The notes under the pieces were generated by a model, which searched no databases, was not told where the DNA came from, and saw only the letters and a program-made list of their open reading frames with translations. Shown piece after piece: positions 24,965-35,263 of a stretch of 64,000 nucleotides of DNA; positions within the stretch are counted from its first letter, which is position 1, and each line of letters starts with the position of its first letter. Source of the DNA: Clostridium mediterraneense (GTDB taxonomy: Bacteria; Bacillota; Clostridia; Clostridiales; Clostridiaceae); the NCBI RefSeq assembly GCF_900091705.1, contig NZ_LT594783.1:1-64000 (forward strand). The letters run 5' to 3'. The position numbers and the translations under genes are program-made.

Positions 24965-25385
24965 GTCATTCACTCCTTAAAATTTTTATTTTGTTGCTCG
25001 ATTTAATTATATAAAAATTCACACTAAGTAAAAACACCATAAATCCTTTACAAATATTATTTAAATTCTAATTAAGTTTAAATATCTCTTGAATACTTAA
25101 TTTTAGTAAGTTTTACTACTCTCTCTATAAATAAAATATTTATTTTTCCAATTTCAATATTAAATTTATAAAATTTTACACATATAAAAATAGCTAGAAA
25201 TCCTTTATTAAAGCCATTCTTTTAAAATAAATATAAGGACTATATTTTTTTATCTTCTTTTATAAATTAAACTTATATAGCCAAATCTTATCTTATAAAT
25301 AAGAAATTATTAAGTAAAAAGAAATCTTTTTGTAATACTTTTCAAGATAAATTCAAGCTAAATCTACACTGTATAATAAGCATAA
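24965..25385. other. intergenic region, nothing recognised
   Basis: There are 421 AT-rich bases upstream of the oxidoreductase gene. No ORF, no perfect inverted repeat and no clear promoter could be pointed out. Confidence 0.4.
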
Positions 25386-26039
25386 TTATAAAAGATCATT
25401 ATTTTTAACAAAATTCTTTATCTCATTTGCTACTTTTTTAGCTTTTAATACTGATTCATTAGCTAAATCCTTTATATTATTTTTAATAAAATTCTTATCA
25501 TTTTCTTTGTCTATTGTTTCATTATACCCATACATAGTATTTTCTTTAAAGAAGTATTCATCTTCATCTATATTCTTACTATTATAAATATTACTATCAA
25601 TATCCTCTGACATTATAGCTGTTTTATCATTTATATTTTCTTCAAAATTTTGAGGTGAAGTCTTCTCTATATCTTTCATACCTAAAAAATCTTTTATAAA
25701 TTCTTCATCACTAATGGTTGTATTATGTTTCTTTTGTTTAGAATTATCTTTATTATAAATATAATTTTCTTTTTTATCCTCAGTTTTCTTTTTATTATTT
25801 TTTACTACAGTTTTAGCTTTTAATTTCTCTTTTATTTGATTACTTCTTGAATTTTCAATTTTTAAGCTATATATAACTTCTTTTTTAATCTCTTCCTTTA
25901 TTTTAGGTAATATTTCATTATTAAATTTTCTTTCAACATCATATAAAATTTCTTTTTTTAATTGTTCTTTTAATTTTTCTATCTCTTCATATATATACTC
26001 ATTTTTTAACTCTCTTTTTTTTCTTTCATCTCTTCTCAT
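25386..26039 (-). CDS. charged, largely helical protein sharing the T-x-I-x-S-E motif, 217 aa
   Basis: Residues 1-75 are a highly charged helix (MRRDERKKRELKNEYIYEEIEKLKEQ...), probably coiled coil. About 75-185 is low-complexity Lys/Asn/Asp/Glu. The C-terminus (about 185-217) is an amphipathic helix. The stretch DKTAIMSEDI (T140) resembles the four repeated motifs of the protein at 20.07 kb, and HNTTISDEEFIKDF (about 106-119) resembles its last copy. The two genes are 4.2 kb apart on the same strand. No known domain was seen. The ribosome binding site is GGGAGAG. Confidence 0.6.
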   Translation of the reverse strand: MRRDERKKRELKNEYIYEEIEKLKEQLKKEILYDVERKFNNEILPKIKEEIKKEVIYSLKIENSRSNQIKEKLKAKTVVKNNKKKTEDKKENYIYNKDNSKQKKHNTTISDEEFIKDFLGMKDIEKTSPQNFEENINDKTAIMSEDIDSNIYNSKNIDEDEYFFKENTMYGYNETIDKENDKNFIKNNIKDLANESVLKAKKVANEIKNFVKNNDLL

Positions 26040-26137
26040 AAAATCTCTCCCATTTACATTCTCATAAATATAATACCATATTTTTACTTATTTTTATTTT
26101 AGAAATCTAATGTTAAATATAAAAAATAAAGATTACT

Positions 26138-26293
26138 CTAAAATAAGCCTCTATTTAATATTGCAGAAAGTATAATTTCACTTTTTCTTTTTATATTAAA
26201 ATTATCTATTAAAAAAGTTCCTAATAAACCTGTTAATAAAATTAATAAAAAAATACTTACTTTTATAAAAATCTTTTTATCCTTTTTAGTTAC
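26138..26293 (-). pseudogene. membrane-peptide frame without a start codon
   Basis: A 51-codon open frame bounded by TAG stops reads VTKKDKKIFIKVSIFLLILLT and on to ILSAILNRGLF. It has the composition of a small membrane protein: basic start, one hydrophobic helix, charged end. The first sense codon is GTA, ten bases after a good GAGAAGG sequence. No ATG, GTG or TTG occurs in frame before the helix. It may be a decayed gene or use a rare ATT start (AAGATT, after AAAGGA). Confidence 0.35.
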
Positions 26294-26453
26294 CTATAAC
26301 TTACCTTCTCTCTGTAAAATCATTTATCTTAATAAATTTATATTTATTAAGATCTCCCCCTCTTAACCTATTGTATATATTAGAAATTTCTTGATTAATT
26401 TTTTATTTTTTTATTATTTAGCTAATTTATTAATTAAACTCTAAAATTAACAC

Positions 26454-26472
26454 ACTAAATAAGTTATTTAGT
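26454..26472. promoter_or_regulatory. candidate operator upstream of the exporter
   Basis: A perfect 9-bp dyad ACTAAATAA-G-TTATTTAGT ends 13 bases before the -35 of the DHA2 exporter promoter. It is a plausible binding site for a TetR- or MarR-type regulator; none is adjacent. Confidence 0.4.
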
Positions 26473-26485
26473 ATAGTCTATTAAA

Positions 26486-26514
26486 TTGTTTTTTAAGTTT
26501 ATTTGAATTATAAT
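26486..26514 (+). promoter_or_regulatory. promoter of the DHA2 exporter
   Basis: TTGTTT and TATAAT are 17 bases apart, about 40 bases upstream of the start codon. Confidence 0.6.
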
Positions 26515-26554
26515 ATTAATATTGTGTAAATAAATTTAATGAAAGGATATTAAT

Positions 26555-27988
26555 ATGATAACTAAAGAAGAAATATATAATAAACGTTGGATTATATTAT
26601 TTAGCGTAGTAATTGTTACCTTTATGAACTGTTTAGATGCAGGTATTGTAAACGTAGCCTTACCTGTAATATCAAAAGATTTAAATGTATCAATGTCAAC
26701 AGTACAATGGGCAGTTACAATTTATCTAATAGTTATATCAAGTCTTATATTAACCTTTGGTAGACTTGGTGATCTTAAGGGTAAAGCTAAAGTATTTAGA
26801 ATAGGAATTATTATTTTTACTATTGGTTCTTTATTATGTGGTATTTCTAATAATATAGAATTCTTAATAATCTCAAGAGCTATACAAGGGCTAGGAGCAG
26901 CTTTTACAATGGCAAATAGCCAAGGTATTATAACTTCTGTTTTTCCTTTAGAAGAAAGAGGTAAAGCACTTGGTATCTCTGGACTTGTTGTTGCACTTGG
27001 AACAATGCTTGGACCTGCACTTGGAGGAATAATTTCAGCTTATAAATGGGAGTACATATTTCTTATAAATATTCCTATAGGAATATTAGCAATATACTTA
27101 GCATTTAAGAATATACCTGTTGTTAAACCTAATATAGGAAATGACCAAAAACTAGACTTTATTGGAACTGCTTTATTTATCCTAACAATTGTTCCTCTGA
27201 TAATATCAATTACAGAAGGAAGTATTTATGGATTCACAGATCCAAAAATAATAGCTGGATTTATTATAACTATAATAGCTTTAATTTTATTTATAATATC
27301 TCAAGTAAAATTAAAATCTCCAGTTTTAGATTTAGCTATATTTAAAAATCATAAATTCTCAAAAGGTGTATTTTCATCATTTTTATCATTTACAGCTATA
27401 AACTCATATTCAATAATATTACCATTTTATTATGAATCAGTAAGAGGAATATCTTCTGCAGCAAGTGGATTATTACTTATGGTATTCCCAATAGCTTTAT
27501 CAATATTTGCACCTATAAGTGGAAATCTATCTGATAAAATTAGAAGAGAATTTTTCCCACTTGCTGGACTTAGTTTAACTGCTATAGGATTTTTCCTAAT
27601 AAGTACAATTAGCACAACTACTCCTATTTATTTAATAGTAATTTACTTATTTATAATGGGGGCAGGATCTGGACTTTTCCAATCTCCTATGAATGCTATA
27701 GTTATGTCATCAGTTGATAAATCAAAGCTTGGAATTGCGGGAAGTGTAAATGCTTTTGTAAGAAATTTAGGAATGATTTGTGGAATAACACTTGGAACTT
27801 CTGTATTATACGACTTAATGAGTAAAAAACTTGGCTTTACTGTTAAAGGATTTGTTCCTGGACATTCACAAGTATTTGTAAGCTCAATGGATACTGTCTA
27901 TATTATTGCAGCTATAATTTGTCTTATAGGTGTAGCAACAGTCCTTAGTATAATTTTAAAAGCAAATAAAGAAGCAAAACAAAACTAA
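26555..27988 (+). CDS. MFS drug exporter, DHA2 (EmrB/QacA) family, 477 aa
   Basis: The protein has about fourteen membrane helices. Motif A is TFGRLGDLKGKAKVFRIG, and motif C, typical of proton antiporters for drugs, is GLVVALGTMLGPALGGIIS. The first helix carries the DHA2-type Asp in FMNCLDAGIVNVALP. It probably exports lipophilic or cationic compounds using the proton gradient; the substrate cannot be told. An upstream dyad suggests repression by a ligand-responsive regulator. The ribosome binding site is GAAAGGA. It is monocistronic with a strong terminator. Confidence 0.9.
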   Translation: MITKEEIYNKRWIILFSVVIVTFMNCLDAGIVNVALPVISKDLNVSMSTVQWAVTIYLIVISSLILTFGRLGDLKGKAKVFRIGIIIFTIGSLLCGISNNIEFLIISRAIQGLGAAFTMANSQGIITSVFPLEERGKALGISGLVVALGTMLGPALGGIISAYKWEYIFLINIPIGILAIYLAFKNIPVVKPNIGNDQKLDFIGTALFILTIVPLIISITEGSIYGFTDPKIIAGFIITIIALILFIISQVKLKSPVLDLAIFKNHKFSKGVFSSFLSFTAINSYSIILPFYYESVRGISSAASGLLLMVFPIALSIFAPISGNLSDKIRREFFPLAGLSLTAIGFFLISTISTTTPIYLIVIYLFIMGAGSGLFQSPMNAIVMSSVDKSKLGIAGSVNAFVRNLGMICGITLGTSVLYDLMSKKLGFTVKGFVPGHSQVFVSSMDTVYIIAAIICLIGVATVLSIILKANKEAKQN

Positions 27989-27994
27989 AATAAA

Positions 27995-28026
27995 AAAGAG
28001 TATCTATTAATTTAGATACTCTTTTT
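27995..28026 (+). terminator. terminator of the DHA2 exporter
   Basis: The arms AAAGAGTATCTA/TAGATACTCTTT are followed by T residues. Confidence 0.9.
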
Positions 28027-28050
28027 CATTCTAATAAAACTTATTTAACC

Positions 28051-28096
28051 ATATTAATAAATTAATATATTTTAAGCTATATTAATTTATTAATAT
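28051..28096. repeat. 19-bp perfect A+T-only inverted repeat
   Basis: The arms 28051-28069 and 28078-28096 are perfect complements made only of A and T, around the loop TTTTAAGC. No T run follows on either strand. It lies between convergent transcription units and may act as a weak terminator, mRNA 3' end stabiliser or cruciform. Confidence 0.7.
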
Positions 28097-28100
28097 ATGA

Positions 28101-28259
28101 CTATCTTCTTATAGTATAATCATCATCATTATTAACATGCTTTATTTTATCATGAATACCATTATAAATAAGATAAATTGTAACTATACTTAAGAATATA
28201 TATGATATATATCCTGATATAACTCTAAAATATCTTACTATCAGTGCTAATATTTCCAT
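28101..28259 (-). CDS. small single-helix membrane protein, 52 aa
   Basis: The start is ATG 28259 preceded by AAAAGGAAG, and the frame ends at TAG 28101. The product starts MEILALIVRYFRVISGYISY, continues with a hydrophobic helix (IFLSIVTIYLIYN) and ends with a polar Asp-rich tail (KHVNNDDDYTIRR). The combination of good ribosome binding site, membrane helix and charged tail makes a real gene likely. No family recognised. It is convergent with the DHA2 exporter. Confidence 0.6.
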   Translation of the reverse strand: MEILALIVRYFRVISGYISYIFLSIVTIYLIYNGIHDKIKHVNNDDDYTIRR

Positions 28260-28440
28260 AAACTTTTCTTCCTTTTAACCCAACATTAAATTAATTCTTA
28301 ATTCTATTTTTATTATATATTAATATATATAATTTTTCATTTATAGAATTTTATCACTTTTAAGGTAATAAATATGAAAATATATTCTTTTTATATTTTA
28401 TTAGTTTACTTCTTCTCTAATTTACATAAATTTATCCAAT

Positions 28441-28492
28441 AAAAAACTGAATCAAGATATTTTAAACTTAAATAAACAAATTTAAAATATCT
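28441..28492 (-). terminator. terminator-like hairpin after the 101-aa protein gene
   Basis: Perfect 12-bp arms AGATATTTTAAA/TTTAAAATATCT enclose a 14-base loop. On the minus strand CAGTTTTTTA follows seven bases later. Confidence 0.55.
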
Positions 28493-28539
28493 CTAGTATA
28501 TAATATAGTATTTAAAGTTTTACTCTCTTTTTAATAAAA

Positions 28540-28845
28540 CTAATTTATTCCTGTCTCTCCAACTTTATAAGCAATCATTTCAAGCTCTAATTCTAACTTT
28601 TTTAAATTACTTATTTTTTCATCCTCTTTATTAACTTTTATATCAACATTCTCTTTTTTTAAATCTGACTCTGGAATTATAGGAGCTTTTTCTTCTCTCT
28701 TTTCTGAAATCTCCTGATTATATTCTAAATTTAAATCTCTTTTTAATAATTTTTCTTGCTCATCTATAGCTTCACTAATCGCTTTTGAAGCATCATGAAA
28801 TTTTTCTTTTATATTTTCCTCTATATGCTTAAATTCTTTACCCAT
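28540..28845 (-). CDS. small charged helical protein, 101 aa
   Basis: There are two helical parts, a Lys/Glu-rich N-terminus (HIEENIKEKFHDASKAISEAIDEQEKLLKRDL) and a C-terminus (ISNLKKLELELEMIAYKVGETG), joined by an acidic/basic linker. There is no membrane segment and no Cys. In composition it resembles the 217-aa protein at 25.4 kb but lacks the Thr motif. The ribosome binding site is GAAAGGAT. Function unknown. Confidence 0.55.
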   Translation of the reverse strand: MGKEFKHIEENIKEKFHDASKAISEAIDEQEKLLKRDLNLEYNQEISEKREEKAPIIPESDLKKENVDIKVNKEDEKISNLKKLELELEMIAYKVGETGIN

Positions 28846-29035
28846 AATATATATCCTTTCTAAACTAAAAATTACATTTATCTTTATAATGTAATTATAT
28901 TCCTTTATTTTTTTATTGTAAAAAACTTAAATTTATAATATTATCATTTTTAATTATACTTTTTTCATAAATTTACTAATTATTTTACATATAATATACT
29001 CTAAATAAAAAAATAAACAAATTAATAATAAATAG

Positions 29036-29064
29036 AAAAAGTTTTAGAATACTCTAAAACTTTC
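29036..29064 (-). terminator. terminator of the NUDIX_N-type hydrolase gene
   Basis: The arms AAAGTTTTAGA/TCTAAAACTTT are followed by T residues on the minus strand. Confidence 0.8.
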
Positions 29065-29087
29065 CATATAAATATATAAAACTTTAA

Positions 29088-29723
29088 TTAATCAAATAAT
29101 ACAGTCCAATTTTTATCTTTATATGCATAAAAGCACATCTTTATCTGCTCTTCTGTATTTCTTTCTACTGATAAATCTGGTAAATTATCTAAAGAAAAAA
29201 ATCCGCTTTCTTCTATCTCTATATTTTCCTTAAACTCACCAGATATTATATTACATAATATGAATATCTTACATATTCCATAAGCATATGGAGGAATATT
29301 ATGTTTGTTTCTATCTTGAATAGCTATTATTTTATCAGCACTAACCTTGAGTCCTGCCTCTTCTTCTACTTCTTTTATTATATTAGACCTTATTGACTCA
29401 TTTACATCAACCCAACCTCCAGGTAATGACCATGTATTATCTGATTTTTCTTTTACTAATAAAATTTTATCATCCTTAAAAATTGCTGCTCTTGAATCAA
29501 GCTTAGGTGTTTGATAGCCTTTTTCATTACAAAATAATTCTTTAACTTTCTCTAAATTAAAATCTGATTTCATACTTAATATTTCAGCAGCAATTTCACG
29601 AATTCTTTTAAATCTCTCTAAATCAAACTTATCTTTACAATATGTTTCTCCTATTTGTCCAATAGCTTGTAATTCAATAGCTAAATCTAATAATTTTTTA
29701 TTATTTAAACACTCTTCTTTCAC
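29088..29723 (-). CDS. Nudix hydrolase with N-terminal NUDIX_N domain, 211 aa
   Basis: Residues about 8-62 fit the helical NUDIX_N domain (LLDLAIELQAIGQIGETYCKDKFDLERFKRIREIAAEIL). The catalytic domain follows, with the box GGWVDVNESIRSNIIKEVEEEAGLKV, a complete Nudix signature. Proteins of this arrangement in Firmicutes are often annotated as ADP-ribose pyrophosphatases, but the substrate is not proven here. The ribosome binding site is AAGGAGG. It is monocistronic. Confidence 0.9.
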   Translation of the reverse strand: MKEECLNNKKLLDLAIELQAIGQIGETYCKDKFDLERFKRIREIAAEILSMKSDFNLEKVKELFCNEKGYQTPKLDSRAAIFKDDKILLVKEKSDNTWSLPGGWVDVNESIRSNIIKEVEEEAGLKVSADKIIAIQDRNKHNIPPYAYGICKIFILCNIISGEFKENIEIEESGFFSLDNLPDLSVERNTEEQIKMCFYAYKDKNWTVLFD

Positions 29724-29785
29724 AATAGTACCTCCTTAATTTATCTTACATAATAAATTTATCACTAATATAAACAAAATAAAAT

Positions 29786-29808
29786 AAAAAAGAGCGCTTA
29801 AAGCGCTC
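29786..29808 (-). terminator. terminator of the rubrerythrin gene
   Basis: The GC-rich arms GAGCGCTT/AAGCGCTC are followed by a T run on the minus strand. Confidence 0.9.
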
Positions 29809-29838
29809 ATTATATTAAAATATAAATTATTTTTAATT

Positions 29839-30423
29839 TTAGTATGTTTCTTTAAATACTTCAAAATATCCTTGTGGATGAAGACAAGCTGGGCATTTTA
29901 ATGGAGCTTCTGTTCCTTCATAAATAAATCCACAGTTGTTACATTTCCATAAAACAACTTCATCTTTCTTAAATACTGAAGCATTTTCAATATTTTCTGC
30001 TAACTTTTTATATCTTCTTTCATGTCTTTCTTCAACTTTTGATATTTGTTCATAAGCTGCTGCTATTTCTGGGAATCCTTCTTCTCTTGCAATTCTAGCA
30101 AACTCAGGATAATCTTGTGACCATTCTTCATGTTCTCCTGCTGCTGCAGCCTTTAAATTCTTTAATGTTTCTTCATGAAGAGCTACTGGATATGAAGCTG
30201 TAATTTCTATAGCTTCATCTGCGAATTCATCTTTTAAGAATTTAAAGAATCTCTTAGCATGTTCCTTTTCTTGTTCTGCTGTTTCCATAAATATATTTGA
30301 AATTTGAACATATCCTTCTTTTTTAGCTACACTTGCATAGAAAGTATATCTTGTTCTAGCTTGTGATTCACCAGCAAATGACTTTAATAGATTTTCAGCT
30401 GTTTTTGTTCCTCTTAAACTCAT
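29839..30423 (-). CDS. rbr: rubrerythrin, 194 aa
   Basis: The N-terminal four-helix bundle carries the di-iron ligands in FAGESQARTRY, ETAEQEKEHAKRFF, AAAGEHEEWSQDYPEFA and KVEERHERRY. The C-terminal rubredoxin-like domain has WKCNNCGFIYEG and CPACLHPQG, giving the four Cys of an Fe(SCys)4 site. Rubrerythrin reduces hydrogen peroxide in anaerobes, taking electrons through rubredoxin-type carriers. The length is typical. The ribosome binding site is AAGGAGATG. A PerR-like box overlaps its promoter, consistent with peroxide induction. Confidence 0.95.
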   Translation of the reverse strand: MSLRGTKTAENLLKSFAGESQARTRYTFYASVAKKEGYVQISNIFMETAEQEKEHAKRFFKFLKDEFADEAIEITASYPVALHEETLKNLKAAAAGEHEEWSQDYPEFARIAREEGFPEIAAAYEQISKVEERHERRYKKLAENIENASVFKKDEVVLWKCNNCGFIYEGTEAPLKCPACLHPQGYFEVFKETY

Positions 30424-30471
30424 AATAACATCTCCTTAAAATTAATCTTTTCTTAAATATCCTATATATAG

Positions 30472-30513
30472 ATTATACTCCCCTACTTATATTTAATCAA
30501 TAATAATTATTAG
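30472..30513 (-). promoter_or_regulatory. rubrerythrin promoter with PerR-like box
   Basis: On the minus strand, TTGATT (-35) and TATAAT (-10) are 17 bases apart. Immediately upstream, touching the -35, is CTAATAATTATTATTG (30498-30513). Its core ATAATTATTAT equals that of the Bacillus PerR box TTATAATTATTATAA. The background is AT-rich, so the box is suggestive only. Confidence 0.55.
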
Positions 30514-30892
30514 TTAATTGCAAATTCTCACTTATTATATTTACTATTTATTAACTTTTTAAATATTATAATTAATATTTAAATATATTCATAGGTTTTC
30601 TTTATAAAAATTGTTAATAAAATTATAATATATTTATTATTAACTAAGAATAAATATTAAATAATAACAGAATAGTATATTTAAATTCTACATTACTTAT
30701 TATAGAATTCTATATGGAAAATTATACCTAATTATTAAACTAAAATCTAGTACTAAAATTATATTATTTAAAGCTTAAGTTATAAATTTTACTTTTTTAT
30801 AAAAAAAAGTATCCTACTAAATCTTAGTTAAAAATTTCTTAACCAAGTTATTTAGTAAGATGCTATATCATTAAATTTTAGAAATTATTTTT
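30514..30892. other. intergenic region, only a terminator seen
   Basis: This is the remainder of the 469-base gap between rubrerythrin and the 6-phospho-beta-glucosidase gene. Except for the terminator near 30.83 kb no element was identified. Confidence 0.4.
30801..30863 (-). terminator. terminator of the 6-phospho-beta-glucosidase gene
   Basis: A long imperfect hairpin with arms around TACTAAAT and ATTTAGTA is followed by eight T on the minus strand. Confidence 0.75.
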
Positions 30893-32362
<1,470 letters not shown>

Positions 32363-32393
32363 TTATTAGCAAGATATTTTTTGTTTATTTCAA

Positions 32394-32422
32394 AATATAG
32401 CTTGTATATCAAGTTAAGCTAA
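32394..32422 (-). promoter_or_regulatory. bglA promoter with GntR/HutC-like operator in the spacer
   Basis: On the minus strand, TTAGCT (-35) and TATATT (-10) are 17 bases apart. The spacer contains the imperfect dyad CTTGATATACAAG (32401-32413), similar to operators of HutC-type sugar regulators such as TreR. No such regulator gene is in the window. Confidence 0.45.
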
Positions 32423-32545
32423 TCTTAACATCATAGGATAATTAAGTCATTTCTTGTATAGACTACTCTTTAAATATTAAATTTAATCAATATAAGAAAT
32501 TATTTTGAACTTTATTAACAATTAATTAATTAATCTCTATTTCAA

Positions 32546-32604
32546 TTGACAATTATTTTCAATAATATATACTTTAACTATACTCTCCCCCACAGGGGAG
32601 GGGT
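32546..32604 (+). promoter_or_regulatory. copA promoter and CsoR-like GC-rich dyad
   Basis: TTGACA (32546) and TATACT (32568) are 16 bases apart. Right at the expected start site lies CTCCCC-CACA-GGGGAG (32585-32600), a GC-rich palindrome standing out strongly in AT-rich DNA. Copper regulators of the CsoR type bind C-tract/G-tract dyads of this kind near copA and copZ promoters. Confidence 0.6.
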
Positions 32605-32639
32605 TGATAAATGAATTTATTTAAAAGGGGGTAAATTTA

Positions 32640-35069
32640 TTGATTAAAAAAAATTTTAAAATAGAGGGAATGTCCTGTTCTGCTTGTGCAAATAGGATAG
32701 AAAAAACTATAAATAAGTTAAACGGGGTAAATATTGCAGCTGTAAACTTTACAACTGAAACTTTAAATGTAGAATTTGATGAAAATAAGTTAAATTCTAA
32801 AAAAATAGAAACAGTAGTAGAAGAAATAGGCTTTAAAGTTAAAAGAAATCTAAAAACTTATACTTTTAAAGTTGAAGGAATGTCTTGTTCTGCTTGTGCA
32901 AATAGAATTGAAAAAGTTACTAAGAAATTAGATGGTGTAGATAGCTCTGTAGTTAATTTTGCAACGGAAAAACTTACTATAAAAATAGATGAAGATATAA
33001 TAGGATATCCTCAAATCAAATCTATTGTAAATAAAGCAGGTTATAAATTAATTAAGGAAGAAAACAAGGAAAATAATAATAAAAAACTAGATGAGAAAAG
33101 ATTTTTACTAATTAGATTTATAGTTTCTTTAGCCTTCTCTCTTCCACTTTTAATAATAACTATGGGCCATATGGTAGGAATGCCTCTTCCTCATATAATT
33201 GATCCAATGATGAATCCTTTAAATTTTGCTATTATTCAAGTAATCTTAACATTACCAGTAATGCTAATAGGATATAAATTTTATACAGTAGGAATTAAAA
33301 ATCTATTCAAATTAAGTCCTAATATGGATTCACTAATAGCTATAAGTACTCTTGCTGCATTTATATATGGAATATTTGGTATATATAAAATAAATCTTGG
33401 TGAAGTAGAATATGCTATGCACCTATATTTTGAATCAGCAGCAGTTATATTAACTTTAATAACTCTTGGAAAATATTTAGAGGCAATTTCAAAAGGAAAA
33501 ACTTCAGAAGCTATTAAATCTTTAATGGGTCTATCTCCTAAAACTGCAACAATTATTCGTGATGAAAAAGAAGTAGTTATTCCTATAGAAGAAGTAATAG
33601 TTGGAGATATAATTTTAGTTAAACCTGGAGAAAAATTACCTGTAGACGGAGAAATTATTTCTGGAAATACAGCAATAGATGAATCAATGCTAACTGGCGA
33701 AAGTATTCCTGTTGAAAAAAATGTTGGAAGTAAAGTAATTGGTGCAAGTATTAATAAAACTGGATTTATTAAATATAGAGCAACAAAAGTAGGAAAAGAT
33801 ACTGCTCTTGCTCAAATTATTAAATTAGTTGAAGATGCTCAAGGTTCAAAAGCTCCTATAGCAAAGCTTGCAGATATTATATCATCTTATTTTGTACCTA
33901 CAGTAATTATTTTATCTATATTATCATCACTTGCCTGGTTAATAACTGGAGAAAGTGCTATTTTCTCATTAACAATATTTATATCAGTACTTATTATAGC
34001 TTGTCCTTGTGCTCTAGGTCTTGCTACTCCTACGGCTATAATGGTTGGAACAGGTAAAGGTGCTGAAAATGGTGTATTAATCAAAGGTGGTGAAGCACTA
34101 GAAACTACTCATAAAATTAATACTATTGTTTTTGATAAGACTGGTACAATTACAGAAGGTAAACCAGTAGTTACTGATATTATAACTAATAATATTTCAC
34201 AAGATGAAATTCTTATTTTTGCTGCAAGTGCAGAAAAAGGATCAGAACATCCACTTGGAGAAGCCATAGTTAAAGAAGCTCTTAATAAAAATTTAGAGTT
34301 TAAAGCACTAACTGAATTTAATGCAATACCTGGTCATGGAATTGAAGTTAAAATAGAAGATAAAAAAATTCTTCTTGGAAATAAAAAATTAATGATAGAA
34401 AAAAATATAGATATTAATCTTTTCTTTAAAGATTCTGATAGACTTGCAAATGAAGGTAAGACTCCTATGTATATAGCAATAGATGGAGTTTTAAGAGGAA
34501 TAATTGCAGTTGCTGATACTATTAAGCCAACAAGTAAAGAGGCTATAGCTTCTCTACACAAAATGGGAATAAAGGTAGCTATGATTACTGGTGACAATAA
34601 AAAGACAGCAGATGCTATAGCAAAACAAGTTGGAATTGATTTAGTTTTATCAGAAGTATTACCTGAAGATAAAGCAAATGAAGTTAAAAAGCTTCAAGAT
34701 AAAAATCAAAAGGTTGCTATGGTTGGTGATGGAATAAATGATGCACCAGCTCTTGCTCAGGCTGATATAGGAATAGCTATAGGCTCTGGTACTGATGTTG
34801 CAATAGAATCAGCTGATATAGTTCTTATGAGAAGTAATCTAATGGATGTTACTACTGCAATAAAATTAAGTAAAGCAACTATTAAAAATATAAAAGAAAA
34901 TCTATTCTGGGCATTTGGTTACAATGTACTTGGTATCCCAGTTGCAATGGGAATACTTCATATATTTGGGGGTCCACTACTCAATCCAATGATAGCAGCT
35001 GCTGCCATGAGTTTAAGTTCTGTTTCAGTTTTATTAAATGCACTAAGACTTAAAAACTTTAAATCATAA
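32640..35069 (+). CDS. copA: copper-exporting P1B-type ATPase, 809 aa
   Basis: Two N-terminal HMA domains carry GMSCSAC at C13/C16 and C83/C86, exactly 70 residues apart. About eight membrane helices follow with the CPC metal site ([13 protein letters not shown], about 454), the phosphorylated Asp in DKTGTITEG (about 499), the HP motif SEHPLGEA and the hinge [14 protein letters not shown]. This is the complete Cu+-ATPase set, using ATP to expel copper. The start is TTG, with AAAAGGGGG eight bases upstream. Neither CopZ nor CsoR is encoded nearby. The promoter carries a copper-type dyad. Confidence 0.95.
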   Translation: MIKKNFKIEGMSCSACANRIEKTINKLNGVNIAAVNFTTETLNVEFDENKLNSKKIETVVEEIGFKVKRNLKTYTFKVEGMSCSACANRIEKVTKKLDGVDSSVVNFATEKLTIKIDEDIIGYPQIKSIVNKAGYKLIKEENKENNNKKLDEKRFLLIRFIVSLAFSLPLLIITMGHMVGMPLPHIIDPMMNPLNFAIIQVILTLPVMLIGYKFYTVGIKNLFKLSPNMDSLIAISTLAAFIYGIFGIYKINLGEVEYAMHLYFESAAVILTLITLGKYLEAISKGKTSEAIKSLMGLSPKTATIIRDEKEVVIPIEEVIVGDIILVKPGEKLPVDGEIISGNTAIDESMLTGESIPVEKNVGSKVIGASINKTGFIKYRATKVGKDTALAQIIKLVEDAQGSKAPIAKLADIISSYFVPTVIILSILSSLAWLITGESAIFSLTIFISVLIIACPCALGLATPTAIMVGTGKGAENGVLIKGGEALETTHKINTIVFDKTGTITEGKPVVTDIITNNISQDEILIFAASAEKGSEHPLGEAIVKEALNKNLEFKALTEFNAIPGHGIEVKIEDKKILLGNKKLMIEKNIDINLFFKDSDRLANEGKTPMYIAIDGVLRGIIAVADTIKPTSKEAIASLHKMGIKVAMITGDNKKTADAIAKQVGIDLVLSEVLPEDKANEVKKLQDKNQKVAMVGDGINDAPALAQADIGIAIGSGTDVAIESADIVLMRSNLMDVTTAIKLSKATIKNIKENLFWAFGYNVLGIPVAMGILHIFGGPLLNPMIAAAAMSLSSVSVLLNALRLKNFKS

Positions 35070-35090
35070 TTATATAAATATACGAATAAT

Positions 35091-35130
35091 CGAAGTATTT
35101 ACTTTTAAATACTTCGGTTTTTTATTTTTT
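35091..35130 (+). terminator. terminator of copA
   Basis: The arms CGAAGTATTTA/AAATACTTCG are followed by a long T tract. Confidence 0.9.
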
Positions 35131-35263
35131 AAGATGAATATTTAAAAAATTAAAAAATATTTAAAATAATTAATATTAAAATATTTTTTAATCAATTTGA
35201 AAACTATTACACTCTATAGTAATATAATGTGACAAATTATTTTACATTATAAGGAGGTCATAA

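Larger units (their letters stand above)
26040..26554. other. intergenic region with a start-less small ORF, operator and promoter
   Basis: These 515 bases are between divergent genes. Three things are visible: the membrane-peptide frame at 26138-26293, the 9-bp dyad at 26454-26472 and the exporter promoter at 26486-26514. Confidence 0.5.

Noticed and set aside
32611-32634. Seven-codon upstream ORF (ATG...GGGTAA) before copA
   Set aside because: Its end is formed by the copA ribosome binding site itself and it has no ribosome binding site of its own; probably chance.
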